A DNA stretch of 16,143 nt, from the NCBI GenBank assembly GCA_003170115.1, contig PMZS01000114.1, forward strand, positions 1 to 16,143. Direction: 5' to 3'. Shown piece by piece: positions 1 to 7,056 of the stretch. The position numbers were made by a program, and so were the translations under genes. The notes below the pieces were generated by a model, which ran no database searches, was not told the origin of the DNA, and saw nothing but the letters and a program-made list of their open reading frames with translations. The stretch comes from Spirochaetaceae bacterium (GTDB lineage: Bacteria > Spirochaetota > Spirochaetia > SZUA-6 > Fen-1364). Each line of letters starts with the position of its first letter. Within the stretch, counting starts at the first letter, position 1.

Positions 1-209
1 TCCAGTACCTGCGAGAGCAGGTGCAGGAAGGCACTCCGGTCGGCGATGATGCGCTCCTGCACGCTCTTCGGCAGCCCTGATGTCATCGCCCGAAGCTCTT
101 GCACATTCAGAGAGAACTCGGGTGCCGCGCGCGCCCCGGCCGCGGCGGCATGCAACGGCAGGGCCATGCCGATGAGGAGAGCAATCAGGAGTGCCATGAT
201 TTCACGCAT
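1..209 (-). CDS. Exported protein, N-terminal fragment (runs off window)
   Basis: The frame is open from an ATG at 209 to the window edge, giving 69 residues. The N-terminus is a likely Sec signal peptide: a charged MREIM start (a second in-frame ATG is at 197), a hydrophobic core rich in Ala, Leu and Ile, then an Ala-rich stretch ending near ARAAP. The mature part begins as a polar, probably helical segment containing a VQELRAMTSGLPKSVQERI run. The gene starts 25 bases after the ribA stop on the same strand and has no clear ribosome site or promoter of its own, so it is probably co-transcribed with ribA. The family is not recognisable from this fragment. The signal peptide supports an envelope location; the function is unknown. 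Confidence 0.5.
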   Translation of the reverse strand, partial: MREIMALLIALLIGMALPLHAAAAGARAAPEFSLNVQELRAMTSGLPKSVQERIIADRSAFLHLLSQVL

Positions 210-234
210 GCTCGTCGATGTGATTCTCGGCAGA

Positions 235-963
235 TCAGTCCTGGATGATCTCCGCCTGTTCGGGAGTCATGCCCTCCAGGACGGGGCGGTCGATCTGCTC
301 GAGCAGGTGTCCCGACTTCTCCATCTTGGTCTCCAGGTAGAATCTGTTGTACTGGTTCGGCGGAATGATGAGCGGAATGCGATCGCTCACCTTCACACCC
401 AGGCTCACGAGGCCGCTGATCTTCTTCGGATTGTTCGTCATGAGGCGCACCGATTTCACCTTCAGCGAATCCAGCATGTGCGCGGCCACGCTGTAGTCCC
501 TCTCGTCGTCGCGGAACCCGAGCGCGATGTTCGCTTCCACGGTATCAAGGCCATGGTCCTGAAGGCCATAAGCGCGGATCTTGTTGAGAAAGCCTATGCC
601 CCGCCCTTCCTGCCGCAGATACAAGAGGATGCCATTCTCCATTTTGCCGATGGCCGCGAGGGCTGACTCCAGCTGGTCGCGGCAGTCGCACCGCAGGGAG
701 CCGATGGCATCACCGGTGAGACACTCGGAGTGCAGCCGCACGGGCACGTCCGCCTCTCTCGTGATGTCGCCGTGTACGAACGCGGCGTGCTCCTTGCCGT
801 CACGGTTGTTCCAGAACGCCACGACCTGGAACATACCGAACCGGGATGGCAGCTCGGCAATGGCGGCAATGCGGACGCAGATCTTGTCCTTGCCCACACC
901 ATTGCAGTCGTGATAGCGGTTTTCGTCCAGGAGCTCCTTGATCTGAAGATGCGTCAGTGGCAT
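235..963 (-). CDS. ribA: GTP cyclohydrolase II, first step of riboflavin synthesis
   Basis: This enzyme opens the imidazole ring of GTP to give diaminohydroxyribosylamino-pyrimidine phosphate, formate and pyrophosphate in the cytosol. The 242-residue product carries the family signatures in order: HSECLTGDAIGSLRCDC, with zinc ligands Cys81, Cys92 and Cys94; LRQEGRGIGFLNKIRAYGLQ at about 116-135; DTVEANIALGF; and RLMTNNPKKISGL. There is no fused RibB domain, so it is a stand-alone RibA. It is slightly longer than E. coli RibA because of an N-terminal segment and a short C-terminal tail ending TPEQAEIIQD. I chose the ATG at 963 because a -10-like TATCTT ends 6 bases before it and the frame further upstream shows no homology. 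There is no Shine-Dalgarno sequence. It diverges from an FAD enzyme gene. Confidence 0.95.
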   Translation of the reverse strand: MPLTHLQIKELLDENRYHDCNGVGKDKICVRIAAIAELPSRFGMFQVVAFWNNRDGKEHAAFVHGDITREADVPVRLHSECLTGDAIGSLRCDCRDQLESALAAIGKMENGILLYLRQEGRGIGFLNKIRAYGLQDHGLDTVEANIALGFRDDERDYSVAAHMLDSLKVKSVRLMTNNPKKISGLVSLGVKVSDRIPLIIPPNQYNRFYLETKMEKSGHLLEQIDRPVLEGMTPEQAEIIQD

Positions 964-969
964 AGCCAC

Positions 970-998
970 AAGATACACTCGAATTTGACCGATGAGAA
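970..998 (-). promoter_or_regulatory. Predicted ribA promoter (leaderless)
   Basis: On the minus strand, TTCTCA (998 to 993) and TATCTT (975 to 970) are separated by 17 bases. Transcription should start about 7 bases past the -10, which is the A of the ribA ATG at 963. It interleaves with the oppositely directed promoter at 985-1013, so the two polymerases would compete. This is sequence inspection only. Confidence 0.4.
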
Positions 999-1013
999 CA
1001 GGTGCTCTATGCT
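985..1013 (+). promoter_or_regulatory. Predicted promoter of the FAD oxidoreductase gene
   Basis: TTGACC (985-990) and TATGCT (1008-1013) are separated by exactly 17 bases, close to the sigma-70 consensus. The expected start point is near 1020, only 3-4 bases before the ATG at 1024. The mRNA would then have almost no leader, which agrees with the absence of a ribosome binding site there. Confidence 0.5.
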
Positions 1014-1023
1014 GGTACCCATT

Positions 1024-2034
1024 ATGGCGATTCATGACGTGATCGTCCTCGGCGCGGGTGTGGCCGGCCTGCAGTGCGCGCGCCGATTGCGGGGAGCAGG
1101 AGTCGATGTCCTGGTTGTGGATCGGTCGGACAAACCGGGAGGGCGGTGCGCCACGCGGACGTTCGACGGGCAGCCGGCGGACTATGGTCCCCTGTTCATG
1201 CACGGCGATGACCCGGGATTCCTCGCCGCGGTGGGCGCCGTGCCGGGGGAGCGCCTCGAAGGCTGGCCCGCGCGGGTGAGCGGCCGCGGAGCACCATGTC
1301 AGCCCGATGCCTTTGCCCCGTTCGCAACGCGGCTCGCCTTTACGGATGGGATGAACGCGTTCCCGCGCTCCCTCGCCGAGGGACTTTCCCTGTGCCTGCG
1401 CGCCCAGGCCGTTTCCGGGGGGATCGAGAAGGACGCGGTTGTCCTCACCCTCACGGGCGGCGATCGTCTCCATGCCCGCGATCTCGTCCTGGCCATGGCT
1501 TTGGAACAGACCATTCCATTCGTGCGGATGCTTGGGAAGTCAGACGGTGGGCGAAGCTCACTCGGAGTTCTGGAGATGTTTGCCAGTATTCCCTGCCTCA
1601 CGGTGATCGCCGGGTACGACGCCGGCATTGTTTTGCCGGACTGGGACATCTGCTATCCCGAGGACGAGCCGGCGCTCCTGCTCATGAGCAACGAATCCTC
1701 AAAGCGGCCCCGGGCCAGCTCCCGTGTCCTGCTCTTCCAGGCTTCCGCAAACTGGTCGATGAAAAGGCTCGAACGGCCAAAAGAGGAGTGGGGCCGGGAG
1801 CTTCTGGAAATCGCCGCTCACCGGTTGGGCCCATGGGCGGGAGCCCCGTTGTGGACGCACTTGCATCGGTGGCGCTATTCGCGCCTGGACAAGTCGAATG
1901 AGCTTACCGGTCCGCTGGAGCTGAAGATCGGAGCGTCCCGAATCGGAATCGCGGGGGAACTCTTTTCTCCCGGCGGCGGACTGCAGGCAGCATGGCTCTC
2001 GGGGGATCGTCTGGGAAAAAAGCTGGCAGAATAG
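1024..2034 (+). CDS. Renalase-like NAD(P)/FAD-dependent amine oxidase family protein
   Basis: The 336-residue product begins with a Rossmann dinucleotide fold: VIVLGAGVAGLQCARRL, with GxGxxG at residues 10-15, an acidic residue at Asp33 ending the second strand, and the GGRCATR motif at 39-45 that contacts FAD. PADYGPLFMHGDDPGF follows, corresponding to the DhGAqyf region of the COG3380/renalase group. The C-terminal GIAGELFSPGGGLQAAWLSGDRLGKKL is the usual FAD-closing segment of amine-oxidase-like flavoproteins. Length fits renalase-type proteins. The physiological substrate is unknown; members oxidise reduced nicotinamide isomers or amines. An in-frame ATG at 1009 exists but sits inside the predicted -10, so I prefer 1024. 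The gene diverges from ribA, whose pathway supplies its cofactor. Confidence 0.8.
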   Translation: MAIHDVIVLGAGVAGLQCARRLRGAGVDVLVVDRSDKPGGRCATRTFDGQPADYGPLFMHGDDPGFLAAVGAVPGERLEGWPARVSGRGAPCQPDAFAPFATRLAFTDGMNAFPRSLAEGLSLCLRAQAVSGGIEKDAVVLTLTGGDRLHARDLVLAMALEQTIPFVRMLGKSDGGRSSLGVLEMFASIPCLTVIAGYDAGIVLPDWDICYPEDEPALLLMSNESSKRPRASSRVLLFQASANWSMKRLERPKEEWGRELLEIAAHRLGPWAGAPLWTHLHRWRYSRLDKSNELTGPLELKIGASRIGIAGELFSPGGGLQAAWLSGDRLGKKLAE

Positions 2035-2038
2035 GGAA

Positions 2039-2068
2039 GGTCCATCCGGGTTATATCCCGGACGGACC
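2039..2068. terminator. Hairpin between convergent genes
   Basis: GGTCCATCCGGG pairs with CCCGGACGGACC across a 6-base loop (TTATAT), a 12-bp stem with one A-C mismatch. It lies between the stops of the FAD oxidoreductase gene (plus) and htrA (minus) and could end both transcripts. No T-tract follows on either strand, so it may not be a classical intrinsic terminator. Confidence 0.5.
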
Positions 2069-2094
2069 TGGCTCCCTGGCGTCTCTACTGAGCT

Positions 2095-3507
2095 CTACGC
2101 CTGCAGCCCGATTGTGACCTCGGTTCCGTCACGCACGATCTGGAACGCCGCGTTCCTTCCCGAGCCCTCGTTAAGGGCGCGGTAGAAATCCATCATGTTT
2201 CTCACCGACTTGCCGTTGACCGCGGTGATCACGTCCCCGGGCCTGAATCCAGCGATGGCCGCTGGCGTGTCCTGGTTGACCAGTGAACCAACCACGACTC
2301 CGCGGAGGTTGCCGGGAATGCTGGCTTCCTGGCGGATCTGGTCGTTGATGTTCACCACCGTCATGCCCGGCCAGAGGTTCTTCCCCTGGGCCACCTGGTC
2401 CTTGTCGTCGCGCTCGCCGATTGTCACGCTGAGGTTCTTCTGCTCGGCGAAACGGATGACCGTAAGGCTGGACGTTTTACCCGCTTCCAGAGAGCCGATC
2501 ACCTGCGTGAGCTGGTTCGCATCTGTAATCGGGGTCGAGCCGACGGCGGTGACGTAGTCACCCGGCTTGAGGCCTGCCCGGTCCGCCGGAGAGCCCTTGT
2601 ACAGATCCAGCACGAACGCGCCCTTCGTGCCTTCCACCTTCATGTCCCGGGCCAGTTGTGGGTACGTGGAGGTGTCCTGGATGTCGCCGATCACCGCGCC
2701 CAGCCAGCCGTACTGTACACGGCCCTTCGCGATGAACTGGGTGATCGCAGATTTCGCATTGTTGATGGGGATCGCGAAGCCCAGGCCCACGCTCCCGCCG
2801 GACGGCGCCGCGATCCACGTGTTCATACCAATGACCTGTCCGTCGATATTCACCAGCGCGCCACCGGAGTTGCCCTGGTTGATGGCCGCGTCGGTCTGGA
2901 TGTAGTCCGTATATGAGGAGGCCCCGCCCGCGGGACCGCGCCTGCCCAGTGCGCTCACCATCCCCATTGTGACCGTGGACTCGAACCCCAGCGGGTTACC
3001 CACCGCGAGGACGAGGTCCCCGACCTGCAGCGAGCTCGAATCACCCAACTCGGCAATCGCCACGTTTTCCCTCGTGGTGAAGGAGACGAGCGCGACATCC
3101 TTGCGGGGATCGGCCCCGACGACTGTTGCCTTGAACACCCGCTGGTCGGTGAGACGCACGCTGATGTCTGATGCGTTGTCGACCACGTGGTTGTTCGTGA
3201 GCACGTACACCGTGTCACCTGATCTCTTCACGATGATGCCCGAGCCGAGGCCGGACTGCCGGAAGCTCCGCGGGCCTCCCTGCCCGTTGCCAAAATCGAA
3301 CGGAAAACCGGATTGCGGGACCTGCTGCTGCACGATCTCCGTCACGTTGATCTCGACGACCGCGGGTCGGATCTTCTGCGAGATATCCCGCAGGGACGCC
3401 TGGATGCTGCCCAGTGATGTCGAAGCCTGCGCGGAGACAATGACGGAGGCGCCAACGAAGAAAGCTATCGCGGCAGTTGCCGCGAGGATCCTGTTTTTCT
3501 GTATCAT
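2095..3507 (-). CDS. htrA: HtrA/DegP-family periplasmic serine protease with two PDZ domains
   Basis: This envelope protease/chaperone degrades misfolded exported proteins. The 470-residue product starts with a signal peptide (residues 1-28, ending near SAQAS). The trypsin-like domain at about 40-255 holds the full catalytic triad: His107 in TNNHVV, Asp137 in RKDVAL and Ser214 in GNSGGAL. PDZ1 follows at about 270-360 (GLKPGDYVTAVGSTPI) and PDZ2 at about 380-468 (GFRPGDVITAVNGKSV). Length and layout are normal for the Do family. The wording of several segments is closest to spirochaete HtrA as I remember it. A strong AGGAGG lies 9 bases before the ATG at 3507. An extracytoplasmic-stress-type promoter precedes it. 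It diverges from a DMT transporter gene. Confidence 0.95.
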   Translation of the reverse strand: MIQKNRILAATAAIAFFVGASVIVSAQASTSLGSIQASLRDISQKIRPAVVEINVTEIVQQQVPQSGFPFDFGNGQGGPRSFRQSGLGSGIIVKRSGDTVYVLTNNHVVDNASDISVRLTDQRVFKATVVGADPRKDVALVSFTTRENVAIAELGDSSSLQVGDLVLAVGNPLGFESTVTMGMVSALGRRGPAGGASSYTDYIQTDAAINQGNSGGALVNIDGQVIGMNTWIAAPSGGSVGLGFAIPINNAKSAITQFIAKGRVQYGWLGAVIGDIQDTSTYPQLARDMKVEGTKGAFVLDLYKGSPADRAGLKPGDYVTAVGSTPITDANQLTQVIGSLEAGKTSSLTVIRFAEQKNLSVTIGERDDKDQVAQGKNLWPGMTVVNINDQIRQEASIPGNLRGVVVGSLVNQDTPAAIAGFRPGDVITAVNGKSVRNMMDFYRALNEGSGRNAAFQIVRDGTEVTIGLQA

Positions 3508-3546
3508 GTCTTTCGACCTCCTGAACAGAAGTTACAGGCGGAGTTT

Positions 3547-3575
3547 TCAGGACGCGTTGCGGTTGCGTTAAGTTC
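3547..3575 (-). promoter_or_regulatory. Sigma-E/ECF-like promoter for htrA
   Basis: On the minus strand, GAACTT (3575 to 3570) is followed after 17 bases by TCCTGA (3552 to 3547). The -35 matches the extracytoplasmic sigma factor consensus GGAACTT except for its first base (AGAACTT here). The -10 resembles TCTGA or TCAAA with one extra base. The start point would be near 3540, giving a leader of about 33 bases with AGGAGG at its end. Control of degP by sigma-E is known in E. coli; its use here is inferred. Confidence 0.4.
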
Positions 3576-3625
3576 TCTTAATGCCGCGGCCCCTCCCGGG
3601 GTACACTTTGGGTGCGGAGGCTGCC

Positions 3626-4534
3626 ATGTCGATCTGGACTGCCCTCATCCTGATCACCCTCTGCGCGCTGCTTTGGGATGTCGGCATTGTATTGCAGAAG
3701 CTTGCGGTTGACCGGATCCCGCCTCTCAGGCTGGGCCGAGGATCCGCGGGGGCGCTGCTCTCCCTTCTGAAGTCAGGCCGCTGGATGGCGGGGCTTGCGG
3801 CATCGGCCCTCGGCTGGGGGCTCTTCGCCTTCGCGCTGTCCTTCACTCCCGTGTCGGTTGCCCGGACAATCCAGGGATCGGGATTCGTGATCCTCGCAGT
3901 TTTCTCCCTTCTCTTTCTCCGCCACCGGCTTTCCGCGCGGGAATGGATCGGCGTCGTGCTTGTGACCTCGGGAATCGTGGCGCTTGGAATCGCAGAAAGT
4001 TCCTCGAGAACCGTCGAGGACGCGGTTTCTCTCGGGCGCCTTCTGCCGGCTCTCGCCGCGTGCCTGCTGGCCTGCGCCGCAGCCTGCGCCGTTCCCGGCC
4101 TGCTGCGAATCGGCCTGCCGTGGGTTGTCGTCTATTCGATCATTTCAGGCATTCTCCTGGGGCTCGGCGATGTGGCGACAAAGGTCCTGCTCATTGCGCT
4201 GCAGGGGCAAGGATTCGGTTCCCAGGCAGCGGCAGCCGGCGCGGGTCTGATCCTTTTCTATCTGTCGGGTTTTCTCGTTCTCTCGCGAGCCTACCAGCAT
4301 GGACGTGCCATTCTCGTCACCGCCGTGTCGGATTTATGCTCACGCCTGGTCGCGATCTTCATGGGTATTGCCGCACTCGGCGAAGCGCTCGCAGCTGATC
4401 CCCGTCTGCGTGTGCTCGCCGCCCTGGGCTACGCGGGGATAATTGTCGGCGCCGTGTTTCTTTCGCGCTTCTCAGGCGAGGAGATAGCGGACGGCCTGGC
4501 GAAAGGGATCACAGACCTTTCACCAGCCGAATGA
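3626..4534 (+). CDS. DMT-superfamily (EamA/NIPA-like) membrane transporter
   Basis: The 302-residue product is very hydrophobic, with roughly nine or ten predicted membrane helices. The first is ALILITLCALLWDVGIVLQK, followed by a pair around LAASALGWGLFAFALSF and SGFVILAVFSLLFLRHRLS. The SVARTIQGSGFVILAVFSLL then RLSAREWIGVVLV pattern is typical of drug/metabolite transporters: a substrate-pathway helix, then a polar loop opening the next helix. A second repeat begins near residue 140. The substrate cannot be told; EamA members export amino acids or metabolites, and NIPA-like members move Mg2+. The start is set by GGAGG at 3616-3620, 5 bases before ATG 3626. Its last 26 bases overlap the convergent acetyltransferase gene. 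Confidence 0.75.
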   Translation: MSIWTALILITLCALLWDVGIVLQKLAVDRIPPLRLGRGSAGALLSLLKSGRWMAGLAASALGWGLFAFALSFTPVSVARTIQGSGFVILAVFSLLFLRHRLSAREWIGVVLVTSGIVALGIAESSSRTVEDAVSLGRLLPALAACLLACAAACAVPGLLRIGLPWVVVYSIISGILLGLGDVATKVLLIALQGQGFGSQAAAAGAGLILFYLSGFLVLSRAYQHGRAILVTAVSDLCSRLVAIFMGIAALGEALAADPRLRVLAALGYAGIIVGAVFLSRFSGEEIADGLAKGITDLSPAE

Positions 4535-5156
4535 ATGAGAACACACCGCGCCTGCCAAGGTCGATGCGGATGACTGCCGCCCGCGCGTAGCTGAGCCGGG
4601 AGTAGAATGACCGCGCGCCCGCGTTGTGCTCTTCGACGTCCAGCACGAGGCGGCGCGCACCCTGCCGACGGGCATACTCTTCTCCCGCAAGGAGGAGCTC
4701 CCGCCCGGCTCCGTGTCCTCGATGCCCGGGCAGCACGGCGATGTGAGAGAGGTAATAGTCGTCAGGTTCAAGACCGTCCAGGGCTTTCCCCGCCCGGGCG
4801 AGCCGAGGAAATCGGGCGATGACCGCGGGACCGTACCACCTGAACAGCAAGGCTGCGGTATGCAGATTCGAGCTCTTCATGGTGCCGGCGAGAGAACCCA
4901 CCAGCGCACCGAGCACATCGTGATCTCGCGTCGCATCGGCGATGACAAGAGTGTTCTCGAAGCTGTAGGGATTGCGGGACTTGTGTTGCAGGTGAATAAC
5001 GAGCGAACGGACCTTCGGGCCGAACAACGCCGTGAGCATCCCGCAGTCCGACTGGAGTATCAACTCGGAAACGATGCCGCTCTCTACCGGCAATGGTGGA
5101 CGGACCGTGGGCATGGCCTCCCGCCAGTGTGTTGCCGTGGTCGCAGCGCATCGCAT
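4509..5156 (-). CDS. GNAT-family N-acetyltransferase
   Basis: The 215-residue product carries the GNAT acetyl-CoA fold in its C-terminal half. YYLSHIAVLPGHRGHGAGRE is motif A with the R/Q-x-x-G-x-G/A pyrophosphate-binding loop (RGHGAG). After it come ARRLVLDVEEHNAGARSFYSRL, the motif B region with the usual Asn-Ala-Arg-x-Phe-Tyr helix. The acceptor substrate is unknown. I put the start at ATG 5156 because TACAGT, a -10-like element, lies 6 bases before it. A later in-frame ATG at 5114 has GGGAGG only 2 bases away, too close to be a comfortable ribosome site, but it cannot be excluded and would give 201 residues. The gene diverges from the HAD nucleotidase gene with 16 bases between starts. 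Confidence 0.75.
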   Translation of the reverse strand: MRCAATTATHWREAMPTVRPPLPVESGIVSELILQSDCGMLTALFGPKVRSLVIHLQHKSRNPYSFENTLVIADATRDHDVLGALVGSLAGTMKSSNLHTAALLFRWYGPAVIARFPRLARAGKALDGLEPDDYYLSHIAVLPGHRGHGAGRELLLAGEEYARRQGARRLVLDVEEHNAGARSFYSRLSYARAAVIRIDLGRRGVFSFIRLVKGL

Positions 5157-5161
5157 CGTGG

Positions 5162-5191
5162 TACTGTAGAGCATGGTTGCTTCCACAACAA
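5162..5191. promoter_or_regulatory. Divergent leaderless promoter pair for GNAT and HAD genes
   Basis: TACTGT (5162-5167, plus) lies 5 bases before the HAD gene ATG at 5173. TACAGT (5168 to 5163, minus) lies 6 bases before the GNAT ATG at 5156. The two overlap in one near-palindromic TACTGTA. A minus-strand TTGTTG at 5191 to 5186 is 17 bases from TACAGT and could be its -35; I see no good -35 for the plus strand. Both transcripts would start at or next to the start codon. Confidence 0.4.
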
Positions 5192-6597
5192 TTCCCCCCG
5201 AGCGTCGCGTGTGGTGCAACCGCACCCTCAACCTGCGCGCCATCAAGGCGGTCGGTTATGACATGGACTACACCCTCGTGCATTACCGCACAGGGGAATG
5301 GGAACGGGCTGCTTTTGAACGCGCGCTGGGACCGCTGGAGCGTCGAGGATGGCCTGTGAGGGGCCTCACATTCGACCCGACCAGCGTGATCCAGGGGCTC
5401 GCCTTCGACCTGGAGCTGGGAAACCTCGTCAAGGCCACGAGGTTCGGATATGTCATACGGGCCCACCACGGGACCAGGCCCCTGTCCTTCGACGAGCAGC
5501 GCGCCGCGTACTCCAGCACCTTCGTGGATCTCTCCGACCCCCGCTGGGAGTTCATGAACACGCTGTTCTCGCTCTCCGAGGCGAACCTCTTCGCGCAGCT
5601 CGTCGACCTGCTGGACGCCGGCCAGTTGCCCGAGACCCTGGGATACCACGATCTGCACCGAATATTGAGGGGGGCGCTGGACGAGGCTCACAACCTGAGC
5701 GAGCTCAAGCCGCTGATCATGGCGGATCCCGACCGATTCGTGGAGCTAGACCCCGATCTCCCCCTCACCCTTCTGGACCAGAAGATGGCGGGCAAGCGAC
5801 TGCTCCTGATCACCAATTCCGACTGGGAGTATACCCGCTCCATGATGAGCTATGCCTTCGACCGCTCCCTCCCGGGCCCCATGAACTGGCGGGAGCTCTT
5901 CGATCTCATCATTGTCGAGGCGCGAAAACCGGGATTCTTTTCAGGACGCCAGGCCTCATATCTGGTGACCGACGAAAAGCAGGGCCTCCTTCGACCCCAC
6001 CGTGGCGCCCTGGAGCCGGGCAGGGTCTACGTCGGCGGCGACGCCCAGCTTGTGGAATCCAGCCTGGGACTCTCGGGCGCCGAGATCCTCTACCTCGGTG
6101 ACCACCTCTTTGGCGATGTGCACGTGAGCAAGGAGATGCTGCGCTGGCGCACGGGGCTTGTCCTGCGAGAGATTGAATCCGAGATCCTGGCGATGGAGAA
6201 AGCGCGCGATGCCGATGCGCAGCTTCGCGAGCTCATGATCCGCAAGACCGAGCTCGACAGCCGGCTCGCGCATCTGCGCCTGGCACGACAGCGTGCGCAG
6301 CACAAGTACGGCCCCAATCCCGAAACGAAGCCGGAAGAGCTGGAGGCATCGATCCGAAGCCTCACCGAGGAAAGCCTGGAGCTGGATGCGATAATCTCCC
6401 CGCTGGCCAAGGCATCGGGCGTGATGGGCAACCTTACGTGGGGCCCGCTCATGCGCGGAGGCAACGACAAGAGTCTTTTCGCGCGCCAGGTGGAGCGCTA
6501 CGCGGACATCTACACTTCGCGGGTGTCCAACCTCCTGGCGCAGACGCCCTTTGCGTACCTTCGCGCGGCGCGCGGCTCACTGCCCCACGACGACTGA
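5173..6597 (+). CDS. HAD-IG family 5'-nucleotidase (cytosolic purine nucleotidase-like)
   Basis: The 474-residue product matches the PF05761/HAD-IG family of cytosolic 5'-nucleotidases, which remove phosphate from purine mononucleotides such as IMP and GMP. Visible motifs are GYDMDYTL with the nucleophile Asp30 and acid Asp32 (motif I), LLLITNSDWEYT (motif II), and ILYLGDHLFGDVHVSKEMLRWRT (motif IV acids). The C-terminal part at about 330-420 is a long charged helical segment (EIESEILAMEKARDADAQLR and similar), probably coiled coil, followed by GNLTWGPLMRGGNDKSLFARQ, as in the family. Substrate preference is not determined. There is no Shine-Dalgarno sequence; TACTGT sits 5 bases before the ATG, so a leaderless mRNA is likely. 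Confidence 0.85.
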   Translation: MVASTTIPPERRVWCNRTLNLRAIKAVGYDMDYTLVHYRTGEWERAAFERALGPLERRGWPVRGLTFDPTSVIQGLAFDLELGNLVKATRFGYVIRAHHGTRPLSFDEQRAAYSSTFVDLSDPRWEFMNTLFSLSEANLFAQLVDLLDAGQLPETLGYHDLHRILRGALDEAHNLSELKPLIMADPDRFVELDPDLPLTLLDQKMAGKRLLLITNSDWEYTRSMMSYAFDRSLPGPMNWRELFDLIIVEARKPGFFSGRQASYLVTDEKQGLLRPHRGALEPGRVYVGGDAQLVESSLGLSGAEILYLGDHLFGDVHVSKEMLRWRTGLVLREIESEILAMEKARDADAQLRELMIRKTELDSRLAHLRLARQRAQHKYGPNPETKPEELEASIRSLTEESLELDAIISPLAKASGVMGNLTWGPLMRGGNDKSLFARQVERYADIYTSRVSNLLAQTPFAYLRAARGSLPHDD

Positions 6598-6604
6598 GAC
6601 ACCT

Positions 6605-6618
6605 GCCCTGAACAGGGC
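6605..6618 (+). terminator. Short hairpin after the nucleotidase gene
   Basis: GCCCTG and CAGGGC flank AA just 7 bases after the nucleotidase stop. This is a compact GC-rich hairpin in the right place to end the transcript before the arsenic operon. It has no following T-tract, so intrinsic termination is uncertain. Confidence 0.3.
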
Positions 6619-6665
6619 CGCCCGCCTCTCGTGATGTTGAGCTCTTGAGACATCCTCTTTCCCTA

Positions 6666-6694
6666 TTGACAGAACTTGGTTAATTGGCTAATTT
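6666..6694 (+). promoter_or_regulatory. Strong sigma-70 promoter of the arsenic operon
   Basis: A perfect TTGACA (6666-6671) and TAATTT (6689-6694) are separated by 17 bases. Transcription should begin near 6701, about 5 bases before the arsR ATG at 6706, which has no ribosome binding site. The -10 and most of the spacer lie inside the inverted repeat at 6676-6699. Confidence 0.65.
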
Positions 6695-6699
6695 ACCAA
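6676..6699. promoter_or_regulatory. Probable ArsR operator (inverted repeat)
   Basis: TTGGTTAATT (6676-6685) and AATTTACCAA (6690-6699) are inverted copies with one mismatch, separated by GGCT. The repeat covers the promoter spacer and -10, so a bound ArsR dimer would block RNA polymerase. ArsR/SmtB repressors typically use such AT-rich dyads upstream of their own gene; binding by this ArsR is inferred. Confidence 0.6.
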
Positions 6700-6705
6700 A
6701 TAACC

Positions 6706-7026
6706 ATGGATACAAAGACAGCCGGTAAATACGAACGGCGTGCCGCCGTCATCAAGGCCCTCGCTCATCCCAGCCGCCTGTACATCGTCGACAGGCTGGC
6801 CGAGCATGAGCACTGCGTCAACGAGCTGACCGCATTGATCGGCAGCGACATGTCAACCATCTCCAAGCACCTGAGCGTGCTGAAGAATGCAGGAGTTGTT
6901 CAAGACGAGAGGCGTGGAGCCTCGATCTACTACTCGCTGCGCATCCCCTGCATCCTGAACTTTTTCAAATGCGCGGATGCCGTCATCCAGGCGATACAAA
7001 AAGAACAGAGCGCACTGGCGGAATAG
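6706..7026 (+). CDS. arsR: ArsR/SmtB-family repressor of the arsenic operon
   Basis: The 106-residue product has the ArsR winged-helix fold. ALAHPSRLYIVDRLAEHEHCV opens the domain, VNELTALIGSDMSTISKHLSVLKNAG (about 38-63) holds the recognition helix, and VVQDERRGASIYYSLRIP is the wing. Cysteines at 37, 82 and 89 (PCILNFFKC) are candidates for binding As(III); the last pair near the dimerisation helix resembles arrangements in ArsR proteins that are not of the plasmid R773 type. Ligand-bound repressor should leave the operator at 6676-6699. An in-frame ATG at 6676 lies inside the promoter and operator, so I chose 6706. The acr3 gene starts 30 bases downstream. Confidence 0.9.
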   Translation: MDTKTAGKYERRAAVIKALAHPSRLYIVDRLAEHEHCVNELTALIGSDMSTISKHLSVLKNAGVVQDERRGASIYYSLRIPCILNFFKCADAVIQAIQKEQSALAE

Positions 7027-7056
7027 GCTTTCAAGAAAGCACTCAAGGGAGGACAG

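Noticed and set aside
730..1023. Upstream in-frame extension of the FAD oxidoreductase
   Set aside because: It is antisense to ribA, and the Rossmann motif begins only at 1024; the extra residues are a shadow.
964..1473. Upstream in-frame extension of ribA to 412 residues
   Set aside because: The added 170 residues lie antisense to the FAD oxidoreductase gene, show no RibA homology, and cross both predicted promoters.
4768..5691. Long minus-strand open frame of 307 codons
   Set aside because: It overlaps the HAD nucleotidase and GNAT genes and has no recognisable motif; it is a by-product of GC-rich codon use.
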